Source: Sclerotinia nivalis
Lineage: Eukaryota > Ascomycota > Leotiomycetes > Helotiales > Sclerotiniaceae
Direction: 5' to 3'
DNA: 64,000 nt
NCBI GenBank assembly: GCA_029531795.1
Contig: JAPEIS010000009.1
Location: forward strand, 2,480,001-2,544,000
Shown here: positions 11,350 through 22,251 of the stretch, in pieces
How the letters are laid out: each line of letters opens with the position of its first letter
Position numbering within the stretch: position 1 is the first letter of the stretch
Translations under genes and position numbers: made by a program
Notes under the pieces: generated by a model
Told to the model about the DNA's origin: nothing
The model's database searches: none
Seen by the model: the letters and a program-made list of their open reading frames with translations, nothing else

Positions 11350-11930
11350 AAATATGTTCACAATGAGGGGGGACCGAGGTCTTGTCCTACTTGCCGACCT
11401 TCGGAAGCATGACTACTTCCGCAAGTTTCCAACAGGCCGGGAAGTGATTGAGTACGAAGCAGCCCTTAAACAAAACTAAAATAGACCCTTTTATGCTATC
11501 TCAGCATGCCTTTAGTAGCCGGACCGTAATGAGATTGGGGCCAGGCGAGGTGTTTTAGACTCCGATGGTGTAGCGTTCGACCTCCTCTAACGTAAGTTCA
11601 GTTGATCATGGTAATGGGTTCGGTGGTTCATCATCCCATTGTTGAACTGGGAGATCGTTTGCACTATTGTACCTGCCTAGTACCCCCTTCAAGAGCATCT
11701 GAGCTTTCTATGTTGTATCTTAGATCGTACGACCGTTGACTATCAGAGGGGGGCCTTTTCAGAGCAGGGCCAAGTTTATGCCATCTTACAATCTTGTATA
11801 GGTCCCGGTCATCCTTGATCCCATCGATCCGGTGTCTCCTTCTGGAGTTTCTTGCCACGCCTCCGAAGGCCCGTTGGGAAGACTCGAGGTTGCAACGGCC
11901 AGTACGGGCTCGTAGATAGGCTCTGTGTGC
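11350..11930 (-). pseudogene. LINE reverse-transcriptase fragment (Tad1-like), decayed
   Basis: The minus strand reads as linked LINE pieces with stops: an upstream basic block at 11664-11858 (ARNSRRRHRIDGIKDDRDLYKI), then an SPGPNLITVRLLKAC-type block, then FPACWKLAEVVMLPKVGK near 11390-11440. These match the region before and at the start of the LINE reverse-transcriptase palm. In-frame stops and truncation on both sides show it is dead. It differs from both LINE-1 and LINE-2 of this window, so it is a third LINE lineage. Confidence 0.65.
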
Positions 11931-12477
11931 TTCTGCACAGGCCGGTGTCCACTATGAAAGTAAATGCTTTAGAACAATAATGCAAAGTCACGATGCTTGA
12001 ATATCTTCAAATTTCAGGTATAGTGATTATGACGATGGTGTAATTTAACAATTCAAGGCATAGTGAAATGCCACTACCGCTCTCATTTACATTTGCCTAC
12101 TGTACAAAGAATAAAAGAGTTGAGAACTCCGCATAAAAAATATCGGAAAACCCCGCAGCAGGAGGATTTTATTCGCAGGCTCTGAAACACTAGCTTGAAA
12201 GCATTCACTTTCGTTTGTGAAGATCTAAAGATTCTGGAAAGATTGCGGGTTATTGGATTTCGATTACAAGGTTGCTAATTCTTTTCATTTAATTACGGTT
12301 CTTTCTTCCTCCTTTAAATTCTTAGATACCAAACGCCCTTTGTGATCTCTTCTACTTTTGAGGATCTACATTTCTTACCATTACCCGCAAGCTTTCACGG
12401 TTGCCCAGCTGTTAGAGGTCTTCATACAATTTCACTTCCTAATTTTCTCTATTCATTACACTTCAACCCTACTCAAC
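11931..12477. other. Intergenic 5' of the C2H2 pseudogene
   Basis: No gene recognised. The last 100 bp correspond to the 5' leader of the C2H2 gene family; the open frame at 12358 begins upstream of the family start codon at 12478. Confidence 0.45.
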
Positions 12478-13652
12478 ATGGCGTACTGTAGCCCTTGCAA
12501 CCGTTATTTCAACAGTGAACGTAGCTACAATCAACACGTTGAGAATAGCTATACTCATCGCAACGACGTATACCCTAATTATGGATATTCCTCCAGCTAT
12601 GAAGAACCTGAATTTGAATGCGAAGGTTACAACACTTAGTTCTAGTCTAGCAAAGCTCAAGAAGATTGTTATATCTCCCAATACGGTCATCGTTATTGCA
12701 GACTATGCAAACGCATGTTTATGAATGGAAATAATCTGATGCAGGTAAGTTATTACCAGGAACGTACCAGACCTCTCTTTCAAAGGTTTGGCATCTGGTG
12801 CTGGTGCTGGTGCTACTCAATGTGAGAATAAAATCTGACCCTCTCAGCATCAACACTCCAAAATCCACCAAGGATGCCCCATAAAATGCCCCTTGTGCTC
12901 CACCCACTTTCCAATCATCTCCGCTTTAATCATCCACCTCGAATCCGGTAGTTGCCCTTTTGGTATAGATCGTTAAATGATCAATAAGCAAATCCGTTGT
13001 TTAGACAATAACCACAAAATTATTATTGGTCAAATCGAATATCATTCCTTCTTTTCTATTAGTATCATTACTCAATGTTTCTGGAATGGTTACTATTATG
13101 AATATACTTTATGCTTTTGTGGATTTAATATCCTATCAAGATTGAATAATCATTTGAGTAGTTTAATATACGAGCTTTGAGTCGGGCCCCTCGGCGCCTG
13201 AAAAATAATTCGCATCGCTACCATTCCTCGAATGATTTTTTAAAGCACCTCAAAACCTACCTCGCAGCTCATCCTCCGGAGGAATAATTATATCATTTGA
13301 AAGCCCTAATTCTTACAATTATTTTACTCTTATTATTTTTCAATTTATTCAATTATTTCTCGATTTGTACTAAATTTAAAGAATTTCGAAAGGTTACACG
13401 TGATATTTTGAAGAAAAGTTCTGGTCCGTATAGTCTCCACTGCAACATTTGGTGTTTTTGTAGTATGAAAGGTTAGATAAGCAAAAGATGTATAAATGTC
13501 CAGATCCAAGATATACAAACGAGTTTAAATCGTTGAATAGTTTGGTACAGCATATCGAAAATGAGAATTGTAGATTTATGAAATTTTTATATATACAGAA
13601 TAAAATGAAAAATGGAATCGATAAAATGATCGAGGAAATGATTCAGAATTGA
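12478..13652 (+). pseudogene. C2H2 zinc-finger gene copy, decayed
   Basis: This is a broken paralogue of the intact gene at 22252-23102. It starts MAYCSPCNRYFNSERSYNQH, keeps the intron (12745-12847, GTAAGT to CTCAG) and ends MIEEMIQN, where the intact copy has MVGRMIQY. Differences are largely C:G to T:A changes: two Trp codons of the second finger are now stops, and CGA has become CAA. About 307 bp at 13175-13481 are inserted between codons that are adjacent in the intact gene. The pattern fits repeat-induced point mutation of a duplicate. It cannot encode the full finger protein. Confidence 0.78.
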
Positions 13653-14394
13653 AGAATGATGGATGGAAAATATCAATGGGCACCGAATTGGATCTATAGG
13701 AATTGCGGACCCCTTGGTGAAGGATGATCTGGGGCAATGGAATTTTTATTGATGCCTCAACTGCAATAGTAGCTGACACACTCTGGGCTTGAGAAACCCA
13801 GGAATGATATACTTGGATACTTTAATATTTTGACTTTTTACAACTTCCTAATGTTACCTATCACATAAATAGCTTTGTTGAAAGGTACCCAGAAAGAAGA
13901 ACAGCAATGCCGTTATCAACAAAGTCCCATCACAATTCATGTGTCAAATCCTGAGCTAAATTTTCCTAGACTACAGTCACCCAACGGTCGACGTCCACTT
14001 ATCCCCTTAACTGCCAGAAATGGGCTCCTCACGCTAAAATGACCAACCGACCAATAAAAAGCTATGAATAAAACCAAGCAGTATTCTCAGGTGGGTGCAG
14101 GTGCACAGACTCATAAGATGTTTATCACAGCAGAACCATGAAAACACACCAGAAATTAACGATTTCAGAAATTGATTAAAATTCGAGTATAACTTTGAGA
14201 AGTTTTCTAATAAGTATACCCAAAAATGCCCTTAACGTGAAGAAGGTTTTGGTTTGAGGTTTTTAATGACTTACGTGTTCAATTTCCACTGCACTTCGGG
14301 TGTGAAGATATAGAAGACTTCATATCTTGATGAGACCTGCCTAATAATAAATGTAAGGAGAGCATATATATCCTTGCGCAACAAGGGTGGTACT
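13653..14394. other. Intergenic, nothing recognised
   Basis: AT-rich sequence between the C2H2 pseudogene and the Copia remnant. No gene or clear repeat is seen. Confidence 0.5.
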
Positions 14395-14538
14395 TGTCAG
14401 GGATTATGCTGAATAAGCAAGCTGTGTATAGGCCAGATCAGAGTTTTCATACACATAGAATATACACACATATTATAATACCTCAATAATTGAGCCGATA
14501 AGGTTCCACTGCGTTGTACTAGTGCTCTAACCTTGACA
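14395..14538 (+). mobile_element. Possible 5' LTR of the Copia remnant
   Basis: The 144 bp run from TGTCAGGG to CCTTGACA, with a 5-bp terminal inverted repeat TGTCA/TGACA. It ends 53 bp before the Copia ATG and is followed by AATTATGAGCCCGGC, a plausible primer-binding region. The matching 3' LTR is not in the window because the element is truncated, so the limits are unconfirmed. Confidence 0.4.
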
Positions 14539-14591
14539 AATTATGAGCCCGGCTAGCTCTAATACCTTATCGCGCAATCTACTATTCTACA

Positions 14592-17069
14592 ATGTCGTCG
14601 TCGAATTCGACCCCGGTGATGTGGGATTCCAAATTCGGAAGGATTGAGATCTACACAGGCGGGAACTATGCAAACTGGTTCACAGGAGTTACCCTCGCGC
14701 TTAACGCGTCAGGAGCTCACGGCATTGTCACTGGCGACCTAATTCGTCCAGAACCCTTCCCATCAGTAAAAGCAAATCAAGCTCAGAGAGCTCAAATTGA
14801 GGCATGGGATAAATACTATCAAAGTGCGGTTCAAATCGTCACTGGCTCACTAGATAATATCCACAAGGCTCAAGTCTTGCCCTTCATCATATCTAGGAAT
14901 ATTATTGGAGCCTGGACGCTCCTCACTTCCTCACACCCGGCTCTACAACCAACCTATCGTTACAATGTGATGACGGAGTTCTACAAAGAGTCCTTCGATC
15001 CTGCAACAGATACAATTCGAGGCTTCTTCAATAGATTACTCAATTGGCAAACTCAATTGGCTGGCACTGCAGATCCTATTCCAGATTCAATTGTCATCGA
15101 CAAGGCAATCCGAACCCTCCCAAGCTCAGAATCATGGGCAGTTGCAAAGCAATTGATACAAATTCAAGCCTGGCCTCTCAATAAGATCATTGATCACCTC
15201 GGAGGTCTCGAGAAGCCTATTCGGTCTGCCGATCAGAACGCTTATGCGGCACACGATAACAATAGGGGTAGGAGCAATAAAAGAGGTCGTGGTAGAGGGA
15301 GAGGACGCGGCAGAAGCGGGAGCTCAAGAGAGGGAGGCATTTCAAAAGACAGCAATCGTATATGCTTTTGGTGTGAAAAGAAAGGCCACCTACAAGCAAA
15401 TTGCTATAAATACAAGAATGCGAAGAGTCAGGACAAAACAGGTGCAAACTCTTCGAAGGATAGCATAGAACAGACTAGCGTAGCTATCACTCATGAGAAA
15501 CAATCCTATTATGATGCTTATTCTGCTTCCCCCATTTCTGCAAACAGTGCTGCGGACTCAAATATCGTATGGTTATTGGATTCAGGTGCCTTTAGGCATT
15601 TCACTGGTTATCGAATTGATTTCTCGACCTACGAATCGTGGGATATACCTAGAAGGGTGACTATAGCCAATGGTTCGGAAGTAGAAGCTATTGGTATAGG
15701 AATTATCTATTGGGGCAAATTACGATTTCGTGATGTTTGGCACGTCCCATCCTTTCAACGACTACTCTCCATCTCTACTTTAATCGATCATAATATCCAA
15801 GTAAGATTCAATAAAGATGGAGCTGTTGGGTATACAAGCAATCTGGAGACTGTATTCATAGGTCAAAGGGAGAGGAATTTATGGGTTGTCAACGGCCCAA
15901 TTCGATACCACAATCATCACAATAATCAAGGTGGCGAATCATACGCAGCACTCGTTGGAGCAGAGGAGACGAAAGCGGAACTATGGCATCGTCGCCTATG
16001 TTATACAAACGTACGAGATGTCAAGAAACTCGAGCAAACGGCCGAGAACTTCAATATTGGTGATATTCACAAACGCGCTGGCAGACACGCATGCGAAGCC
16101 TGCCTAGCTGGAAGAATGAAAGAACACTTCAGCAAGAAAACGGACGCTAGAACTCCAGTGAGAGTAAGAAAGCTCCATGCCGATCTGTCAGGAATTCTGT
16201 CCCCATCCATTCAAAAGAATAGGTATTTTCTACTGGTCGTAGATGATGCAACACGATATATATGGGTGGAATTCACCAAAACGAAAGCAGAGAGAGAACT
16301 AGCTCAAATCCTTCTATGACTTATTCGAAGAATAGAAGTCGATACAGGAGAAACCGTCGTGATCGTACGGGCCGATAATGGAAGAGGCGAGTTTGGACTT
16401 GAATTTCAAAATACCATAATACAAGCCGGATGTTACGTCGGTCACAAGTGATCACCGCAACATATGACTAATTCAGGGAACGTGACTCATAGCCACGTGA
16501 AGGACCGCTGAGGAGCGCTAGCGGTCCAGGACAGCTCGGCTGCCCTGGCGGTCCACGAAGCTTGACGGACTATATAATCAGGATGGATTTCCTACTGTAG
16601 AGCTTCGTGCTCAAGATCAATCATTTAGTATACTCTACTATTAATTACGAATTGCAATCATTATTACAGTTACTTAAGTCCCTGCTTGACGCCTAATTAT
16701 AAACCATCTCGAGAGCCTAGAACACTTCCACGTGATCTAGACGGCAACCCTCGTAACACCGGAAAGCAATTCGAACCCTGTCCTGCATGGAAACACTCTA
16801 TGAATGGTGTAGCAGAGAAGAAGATCGGGGATATATCGAAAGCTGGCAGATCCATTATCTACGAAGCAAAGTTACCTTCGTCATTCTGGGAATATGTAGT
16901 TGCTCATAGTGTCTGGGTCAAAAATAGAATACCCACAACAACTGCATTCCCATTTGGAAAGGGGAATGATGGTATCTTCACTCCTTATCATGCGTTTTGG
17001 AAGAAAACGTATTCGTTAGATGTATTGAGACCCTTTGGGTGCAAGGCTGTAGTACTCAACTCAATTTAG
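14592..17069 (+). pseudogene. Copia-type gag-pol remnant (gag, protease, integrase), interrupted by an LTR
   Basis: The first frame (14592-16319, 575 codons) has a gag domain, an RG-rich basic patch, a CCHC knuckle (CFWCEKKGHLQANC) near residue 257, a protease site WLLDSGAFRHFTG, the GAG-pre-integrase block LWHRRLCYTN and the start of integrase (HADLSG, VVDDATRY). An in-frame TGA at 16317 interrupts it. The frame resumes with VRADNGRGEFG, is split by solo LTR A2 with a CCGGA duplication, and continues at 16759 with SMNGVAEKKIGD (catalytic Glu) to 17069. Reverse transcriptase and RNase H are absent: coding stops where a family B repeat and a mariner relic begin. The Asp-Asp-Glu integrase residues remain, but the element is dead. 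Confidence 0.88.
16431..16758 (+). mobile_element. Family A solo LTR, copy A2, inside the Copia integrase
   Basis: It runs from TGTTACGTCGG to CTCGTAACA and is flanked by a perfect 5-bp duplication CCGGA (16426-16430 and 16759-16763). Removing it restores continuous integrase sequence, so it entered after the Copia element. Confidence 0.93.
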
Positions 17070-17076
17070 AAGAAAC

Positions 17077-17283
17077 TGTCGGGATCACAGTCATATGATC
17101 ATGAACCGTAGTTAAATCATATGATCGTATTAGATCATGTGATCATAAGGGGCTGTACAAGCTCCTTAAATATGTATTTAAGGAGCTCGTTCTTTCAATA
17201 TAGAATAGTGACAATCAAGAAACAAATTTTATCAAATAAACTAAAGTACTTTACACTTTGAACCTTACCATTTGATACCAACA
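17077..17283 (+). repeat. Family B LTR-like repeat, copy 2
   Basis: 207 bp, TGTCGGGATCACAG to TGATACCAACA, nearly identical to 4443-4651. It lies exactly between the broken Copia end and the broken transposase C-terminus, with no matching duplication (GAAAC versus ATAGC). This suggests a recombination junction. Confidence 0.65.
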
Positions 17284-18480
17284 ATAGCTCTTCAATCGTC
17301 AAACCTGCATGCCTAAAATGGCCTCTCGCACTACGCTCCCTTCCCCCAACAATATCAATACACCACTCTAGAAGAGCATCAAAACCTTGCTTAGGGTTTT
17401 CTTCGTGGTTCTGCTAGCTCCGTTTGATAAAAGCTTTCAACTCGGCAAAGAACTCCTCAATGGGATTTAGATCCGATGAGTATGGTGGCAAATACATCAA
17501 TTTCACTCCAGCTTCATAACACAACTACTCGATACGTTCAGTATGATAGAAGGACGCATTATCCATGACCAGAACCGACTTTAGCTCTAGCCACCTACCA
17601 CAAAGTAGAAGGAGCTACTCGATGAAATCTTCAAAGAGAGCGCTATCTATAGACCCCTGAAAAACGCGTGCGAGAATGACACCATCTTGTGTATATGCAG
17701 GCAAGATCTGATATCGCTGCTCACGCTGGAACTGAGCAATTTGGACTGGCATTACACCAACAGGAGACCAACCCGTCCGTCTGAACCCGATTCGCTTGTC
17801 ACATCCAGATTCGTCCACATTGTTACGTCGGTCACCAGTGATCACCGCAACATGTGACTAATTCAGACAACGTGACTCATAGCCACGTAAAGGACCGCTG
17901 AGGAGCGCTAGCGGTCCAGGACAGCTCGGTGATCCTAGCGATCCACGGATTACGAAGGTCTATATAATCAGGATAGGTTTCCTTATTGTAGAGCTTCGTG
18001 CTCAAGATCAATCATTTAGTACACTCTACTATTAGTTACGAATTGCAAACATTGTTATTGTTACTTAAGTCCCTGCTTGACGCCTAGTTATAAACCATCT
18101 CGAGAGCCTAGAACACTTCCACGTGATCTAGACGGCAACCCTCGTAACACACATAAACAAGATGATAGGAGCGAAATACCGACATATTATAAAGGTATAG
18201 GTCTCGCGGATCAGTATTCCGCTCCCTCGCTACCCTGCGAGCCGTCTTCTTTGACCAATCCATAGAAGCCAATGCTCTACTTATGCTCATTGTTGTAACA
18301 AGGACATCGAAATCGTCCTACAAAAAGACAGCTAACTCGTCTAGATACCGATCAGGCTTACTGAGAAGATACTCACACAGAGCTTCCAACATAGAGGGGC
18401 TAATGCATCGGGGCCGTTCGATTCCGTTTAAAGGGGCTTTGGTTATACCAAAATAACGGAGGTTGGAGCGGATGGCTTAG
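17284..18480 (-). pseudogene. Tc1/mariner-type (DD34E) transposase relic, split by an LTR
   Basis: Read on the minus strand, 18480-18150 gives an N-terminal helix-turn-helix type region (ERPRCISPSMLEALCEYLL) down to FRSYHLVYV. After LTR A3 the frame resumes as VDESGCDKRIGFRRTGWSP at 17820. The catalytic set is DESG, VMDNASFYH and LNPIEEFF, with 34 positions between the second Asp and the Glu, as in Tc1-like DDE_3 transposases. At least four in-frame stops disrupt it (for example after LDELAVFL and in HTERIE*LCYEAG). The C-terminus is cut at the family B repeat and the N-terminus at LTR A4. Terminal inverted repeats are not visible. Confidence 0.85.
17821..18149 (+). mobile_element. Family A solo LTR, copy A3, inside the transposase relic
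   Basis: TGTTACGTCGG to CTCGTAACA, with a perfect 5-bp duplication CACAT (17816-17820 and 18150-18154). Excising it reconnects the YHLVYV and DESGCDK parts of the transposase. Confidence 0.93.
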
Positions 18481-18808
18481 TGTTACGTCGAGACTTCACA
18501 GGCTTGGCATCATATGACAGGAAGTCACGTGGAGGAGCGAGGGAGCGAAGGAGCGAGCCTTGGCCTTCGCTCCCTCGCTCCATCGCTCCAGAACAGAGAT
18601 TACACGGAATACGAAGGTCTATATAATCAGGATGGATTTCCTTATTGTAGAGCTTCGTGCTCAAGATCAATCATTTAGTATACTCTACTATTAGTTACGA
18701 ATTGCATTCATTATTACAGTTACTTAAGTCCCTGCTTGACGCCTAGTTATAAACCATCTCGAGAGCCTAGAACACTTCTATGTGATCTAGAAGGCAAACC
18801 TCGTAACA
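18481..18808 (+). mobile_element. Family A solo LTR, copy A4, with mismatched flanks
   Basis: TGTTACGTCGA to CTCGTAACA. An internal GGAGCGAGGGAGCGAAGG stretch makes it locally GC-rich. The flanks differ (CTTAG left, ATATC right). The left neighbour is transposase sequence and the right neighbour is LINE sequence, so the copy marks a rearrangement or LTR-LTR recombination rather than a simple insertion. Confidence 0.85.
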
Positions 18809-19917
18809 ATATCAAAAGAAATATCATTAACGCCCTTTTCCAATTAAAAATCGATCATGGATATTTCAAATCCTACCTACAACGCTTTGGAATCTTAGCA
18901 AATGATAAATGTAGATACAGAAAAAGAGAAACTTCTGATCATTTATTACTTAGTTGTCCTTTATATAAAAGGGCAAGAAGAAAACTCAAAGAGAATAACC
19001 CTTCTTCTAGACTTTCCATGAAATACCTACTTCATACCAAAATAGAAATAACCAAAACCCTCGAATTTATCAATACAACTAGAATAGCTACTAGATCATG
19101 ACATCTCAATCGAATACAAGGAGAAGGAGAAAAGGTAGTAGAAGGAGGAGCAAGAAAAGCAAGAGAGGAAGAGGTAGAAGAGTCGAACGATGAAATTGAA
19201 AGAAGGGTATAAACCCTTCTACAATTTTAAATAAATATTATTTCTTTTGTTATCTCTATTATATGCTTCAACATTTGTAGAACGGGATTATTCCTTAGGA
19301 TTAGTTTTCACTTCCTCCATTCAACTCAAAAGATTGAGTTTATCTCAATCATTTAAATTATGTACTTAGCTAGGTGTTACGATCACGGATCTTACAATAA
19401 CCGATCGTGTGAGTACACGTTATAATTTGATCGAATTAATATGAGATTAAGGTGGCCATGTTAGTATCAGATCATGTGATGAAGCATTGGAGTTTCGAAG
19501 GCTCCCAGCGCTCCTGGAGCATTGGAGTTTCGAGGGCTCCCAACGCTCCTAGAGCATTGGAGCTTTGAGGGCTCCTAGGGCTCCCGAGTACAGAGGTCTA
19601 TATAAGCAGGATGGATTCCCTTATTTGTAGAGCTTCGTGCTCAAGAACAATCATTAGTTTAAACACTATAGTTACCATACAATACAATCGTTATATTTTC
19701 ATTCTCACCAAGCCCCTGTTTGATCTTTAGTAGAAACCACCACGGCCTTTCTATAAGTCCCTTGATCACTTCTTAGTGATAAAGGATTGTAGCGGCGTAA
19801 CACTAGGCCCATAAGCCAGCTTACCTTTATCATATTATCTGTTAGGGGTTCGTAAGAGCCTCTAGCCGTCTTAGATAGTCTTAGACTCAGTGTAGACGTT
19901 AATTTAATCAATCAATC
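18809..19917 (+). pseudogene. LINE-1 3' end fragment (ORF2 tail plus 3' UTR)
   Basis: The frame from 18809 matches the C-terminus of the LINE-1 ORF2 at 28.7-32.5 kb: ALFQLKIDHGYFKSYLQRFG and LLLSCPLYKRARR, ending at 19101. The 3' UTR follows, carries solo LTR A6, then resumes at 19808 and ends in AGACGTTAATTTAATCAATCAATC near 19900, the LINE-1 (AATC)n tail. The zinc-knuckle Cys residues are degraded (KCRYRKRE versus KCRCGKRE in the better copy). It is 5'-truncated at LTR A4. Confidence 0.82.
19375..19802 (+). mobile_element. Family A-related solo LTR, copy A6 (428 bp)
   Basis: It begins TGTTACGATCACGG and ends GCGGCGTAACA, with a perfect 5-bp duplication CTAGG (19370-19374 and 19803-19807). 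It shares GAGCTTCGTGCTCAAGA and AACCACCACGG-type landmarks with 27909-28303 and is a longer, diverged relative of A1-A5. It is inserted in the LINE-1 3' UTR. Confidence 0.9.
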
Positions 19918-20527
19918 AATCAATTCCAAACTAATCATATTATATATGCTGAGTGTAATGGGTATCTGCTTAGCTGATATTGGTTCTGTACTATACAGTG
20001 GAATTATCAGGCTACATCAATCTATTTGATTTTGTACTCGAAAACAAAGTATATCTCGAAGATATAAAGACAAATAGCATCCTTTATTATTTTGACGTTT
20101 AACAACAATATATATCACAACTAGAAACAAACAGCATAATTCGAGCTACAGCACACATTCCTCCTATCGAACCTTCTGAGAATCAAAGATGTATCAAACT
20201 TTACATTATGATTCGGTCAATGAAGCGAGGGGGCAACGATAATGGAATTTTTACTACTTCCTTGAAGATAATTTTGCAGAGCTCATCACCCAAACCTAGA
20301 TTGAAGTTGCGTGTCGTTGTTTTAAACTCATAGCTTGCTTACATAATCACGAGAACATGGGCTTGGCCTACAGCCGCTGCATAGAGTGCGTTTAGAACTA
20401 TCAATTTGTTAGTAGGCCTCCGGTGCGTAGAAACCGTAGGAATTCGTAATCGTACAATATGTTTTAGAGCCTGAGAATAAAGTCATGCAATTTTTTACGA
20501 TATTTTTATGTGGCGTTTAGAATATCA
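19918..20527. other. Intergenic with a weak gene-like relic
   Basis: No intact gene. Minus-strand sequence near 20250-20440 can be read as short gene-like pieces (ALYAAAVGQAHVLVIM, loosely like an ankyrin repeat). A segment around 20400-20440 is repeated inverted near 42390-42430. Too weak to call a gene. Confidence 0.3.
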
Positions 20528-20916
20528 CAGTGATGGGAGTAGTACATATACGGCGTAATTCCTATAACCCCCCACTACAGTGAGGGGTATAGCATTTTTG
20601 GATACGCATTGGAGTGTAATATTGGATTCCATACTACTGATAATATTGAGTATAATCTAGAATATGGTATATCACTAGCAATATACGGAAATACTGGAAT
20701 TCAACAAAATGTCGGACTTTGGTTGATATTACTTCAATATTGCCTATTTCAGAAAGGAATTTGTCGGATTCCAATGATTCCGTATATGGAAAATGATATA
20801 TATTAAGTTATATACGTACTGCAGTACATAATACTATAATTTAAACGTACTGCTGTGATATCAAATGCTTCAATATCAGCCACCACAATACTAATTCACA
20901 CTACTCCCATCACTGG
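20528..20916. mobile_element. MITE-like element with terminal inverted repeats
   Basis: 389 bp between the perfect inverted termini CAGTGATGGGAGTAGT and ACTACTCCCATCACTG (16 bp). There is no coding capacity; the 65-codon frame inside is AT-rich noise. The CAGT start recalls Tc1/mariner-type ends, but a TA target duplication is not seen directly at the borders, so the class is uncertain. Confidence 0.6.
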
Positions 20917-22251
20917 AATATCATCCCTCAATTTCAACAATTAATAACTTCACAACTATTAGGGCTAGAACCTTAAGAATTATACCGTTGGACTCAGCTC
21001 AATTAGAGCTCAAATTGATACTTGCACCTGCAAGCATTCTGAACTCTCGCGCCTAATAGTATTCGAAACAATCCGAACTGAACTTACAGGGTGCTGTGTA
21101 TCATTGACACCTACCCTTTTCTTGAAAAGTAATTGAAGTAATTCATCCTGAAATAGGTCCTCCGTACCCAGCACGTGGATCATTCTATTTCGCATGCAGA
21201 AATTTAGTAATCACTAATTCTGTCCTTTACGTACTGCCGCAGCACAAACGAATCTTATATGTAGCATTGTAAAACAAGGTTCAGTGTTGAACATTTGCAG
21301 TCTTTTAAAGGATTCCGTTTTGCAGGATCTTTTACCCTACAGTTTGGGTTATGTAGATATTATGAAAATAGGTTGTCGAAGACTACCATACATCTTTTGA
21401 TACTGACCCTACACTTTTCGATTGTATGATGTCAATATTTGTTCAGGATATGGAGTAGATTGGTATCAGCAATTTTGCAAGTTGAATCTTTTATTCCGAT
21501 TCGAGTCCTGCGCACTAATGAACCCGCTACTCTTCATCCCAGGGGTATCAAAATAGATGAAGATGCTCATTTTGTAAATCCGCACCTGTAATCAAGACAA
21601 TCACACCAAGATCTAGGATGCATGAAACCATTTATTCACAAATTCAACAACAGAAGCAAGAGTTTCGCCAATCTATGGTAATCATGTGACTGGCTGTGCA
21701 AGCTTAAAGCTATTGAACAGCCATTGACTACGATGTATATGGTCTTTGTGAATGGAAACTTCAAGTGATCGAGTGTCTATTCGTCATGCACCATTACCGA
21801 TGGCGAGGAAAGATTAAAGAAGCCTATCATTAGGGCAGAGGATGCGAAAGTTGATGTTCTGTTCAACCGTTGGGCGGGTCTCCAACATTCCCCTCAACAA
21901 CGTACTGTGCAGATAGGCCTCATTATTTTGGCTATTGTAGTTCAGGGGCGATTGCACGCTTAATGCACATGCACGATGGGAGCTCGTTGATGACAGCATT
22001 GTTGCTCTTATATTTGGATATCTTTCCACAAAGCTAGTTATGTGATAAGTAACATTAGTAAGTCATGTAGACTCATCACACAAAAGTATCCGAAAATTTC
22101 ATTCCTGCGTTTTGCAGAGCCCAAAGTGTGCCAACTGCTATCGCAATTGCGCCATTCGTTAAAGGTCCCTGCCCTAGGTCATCATTGACCAAAAGGTCCA
22201 CAATTCCATGGCTCTATTCGGTATTCATTGATAGTACTCATCTATCACTCC
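20917..22251. other. Intergenic, nothing recognised
   Basis: Short unsupported frames occur on the minus strand near 21010 and 21814. No domain, repeat or RNA gene was recognised. Confidence 0.45.

Noticed and set aside
13175..13481. Second intron of the decayed C2H2 gene
   Set aside because: The intact paralogue has uninterrupted codons here and the borders lack GT and AG at consistent positions.
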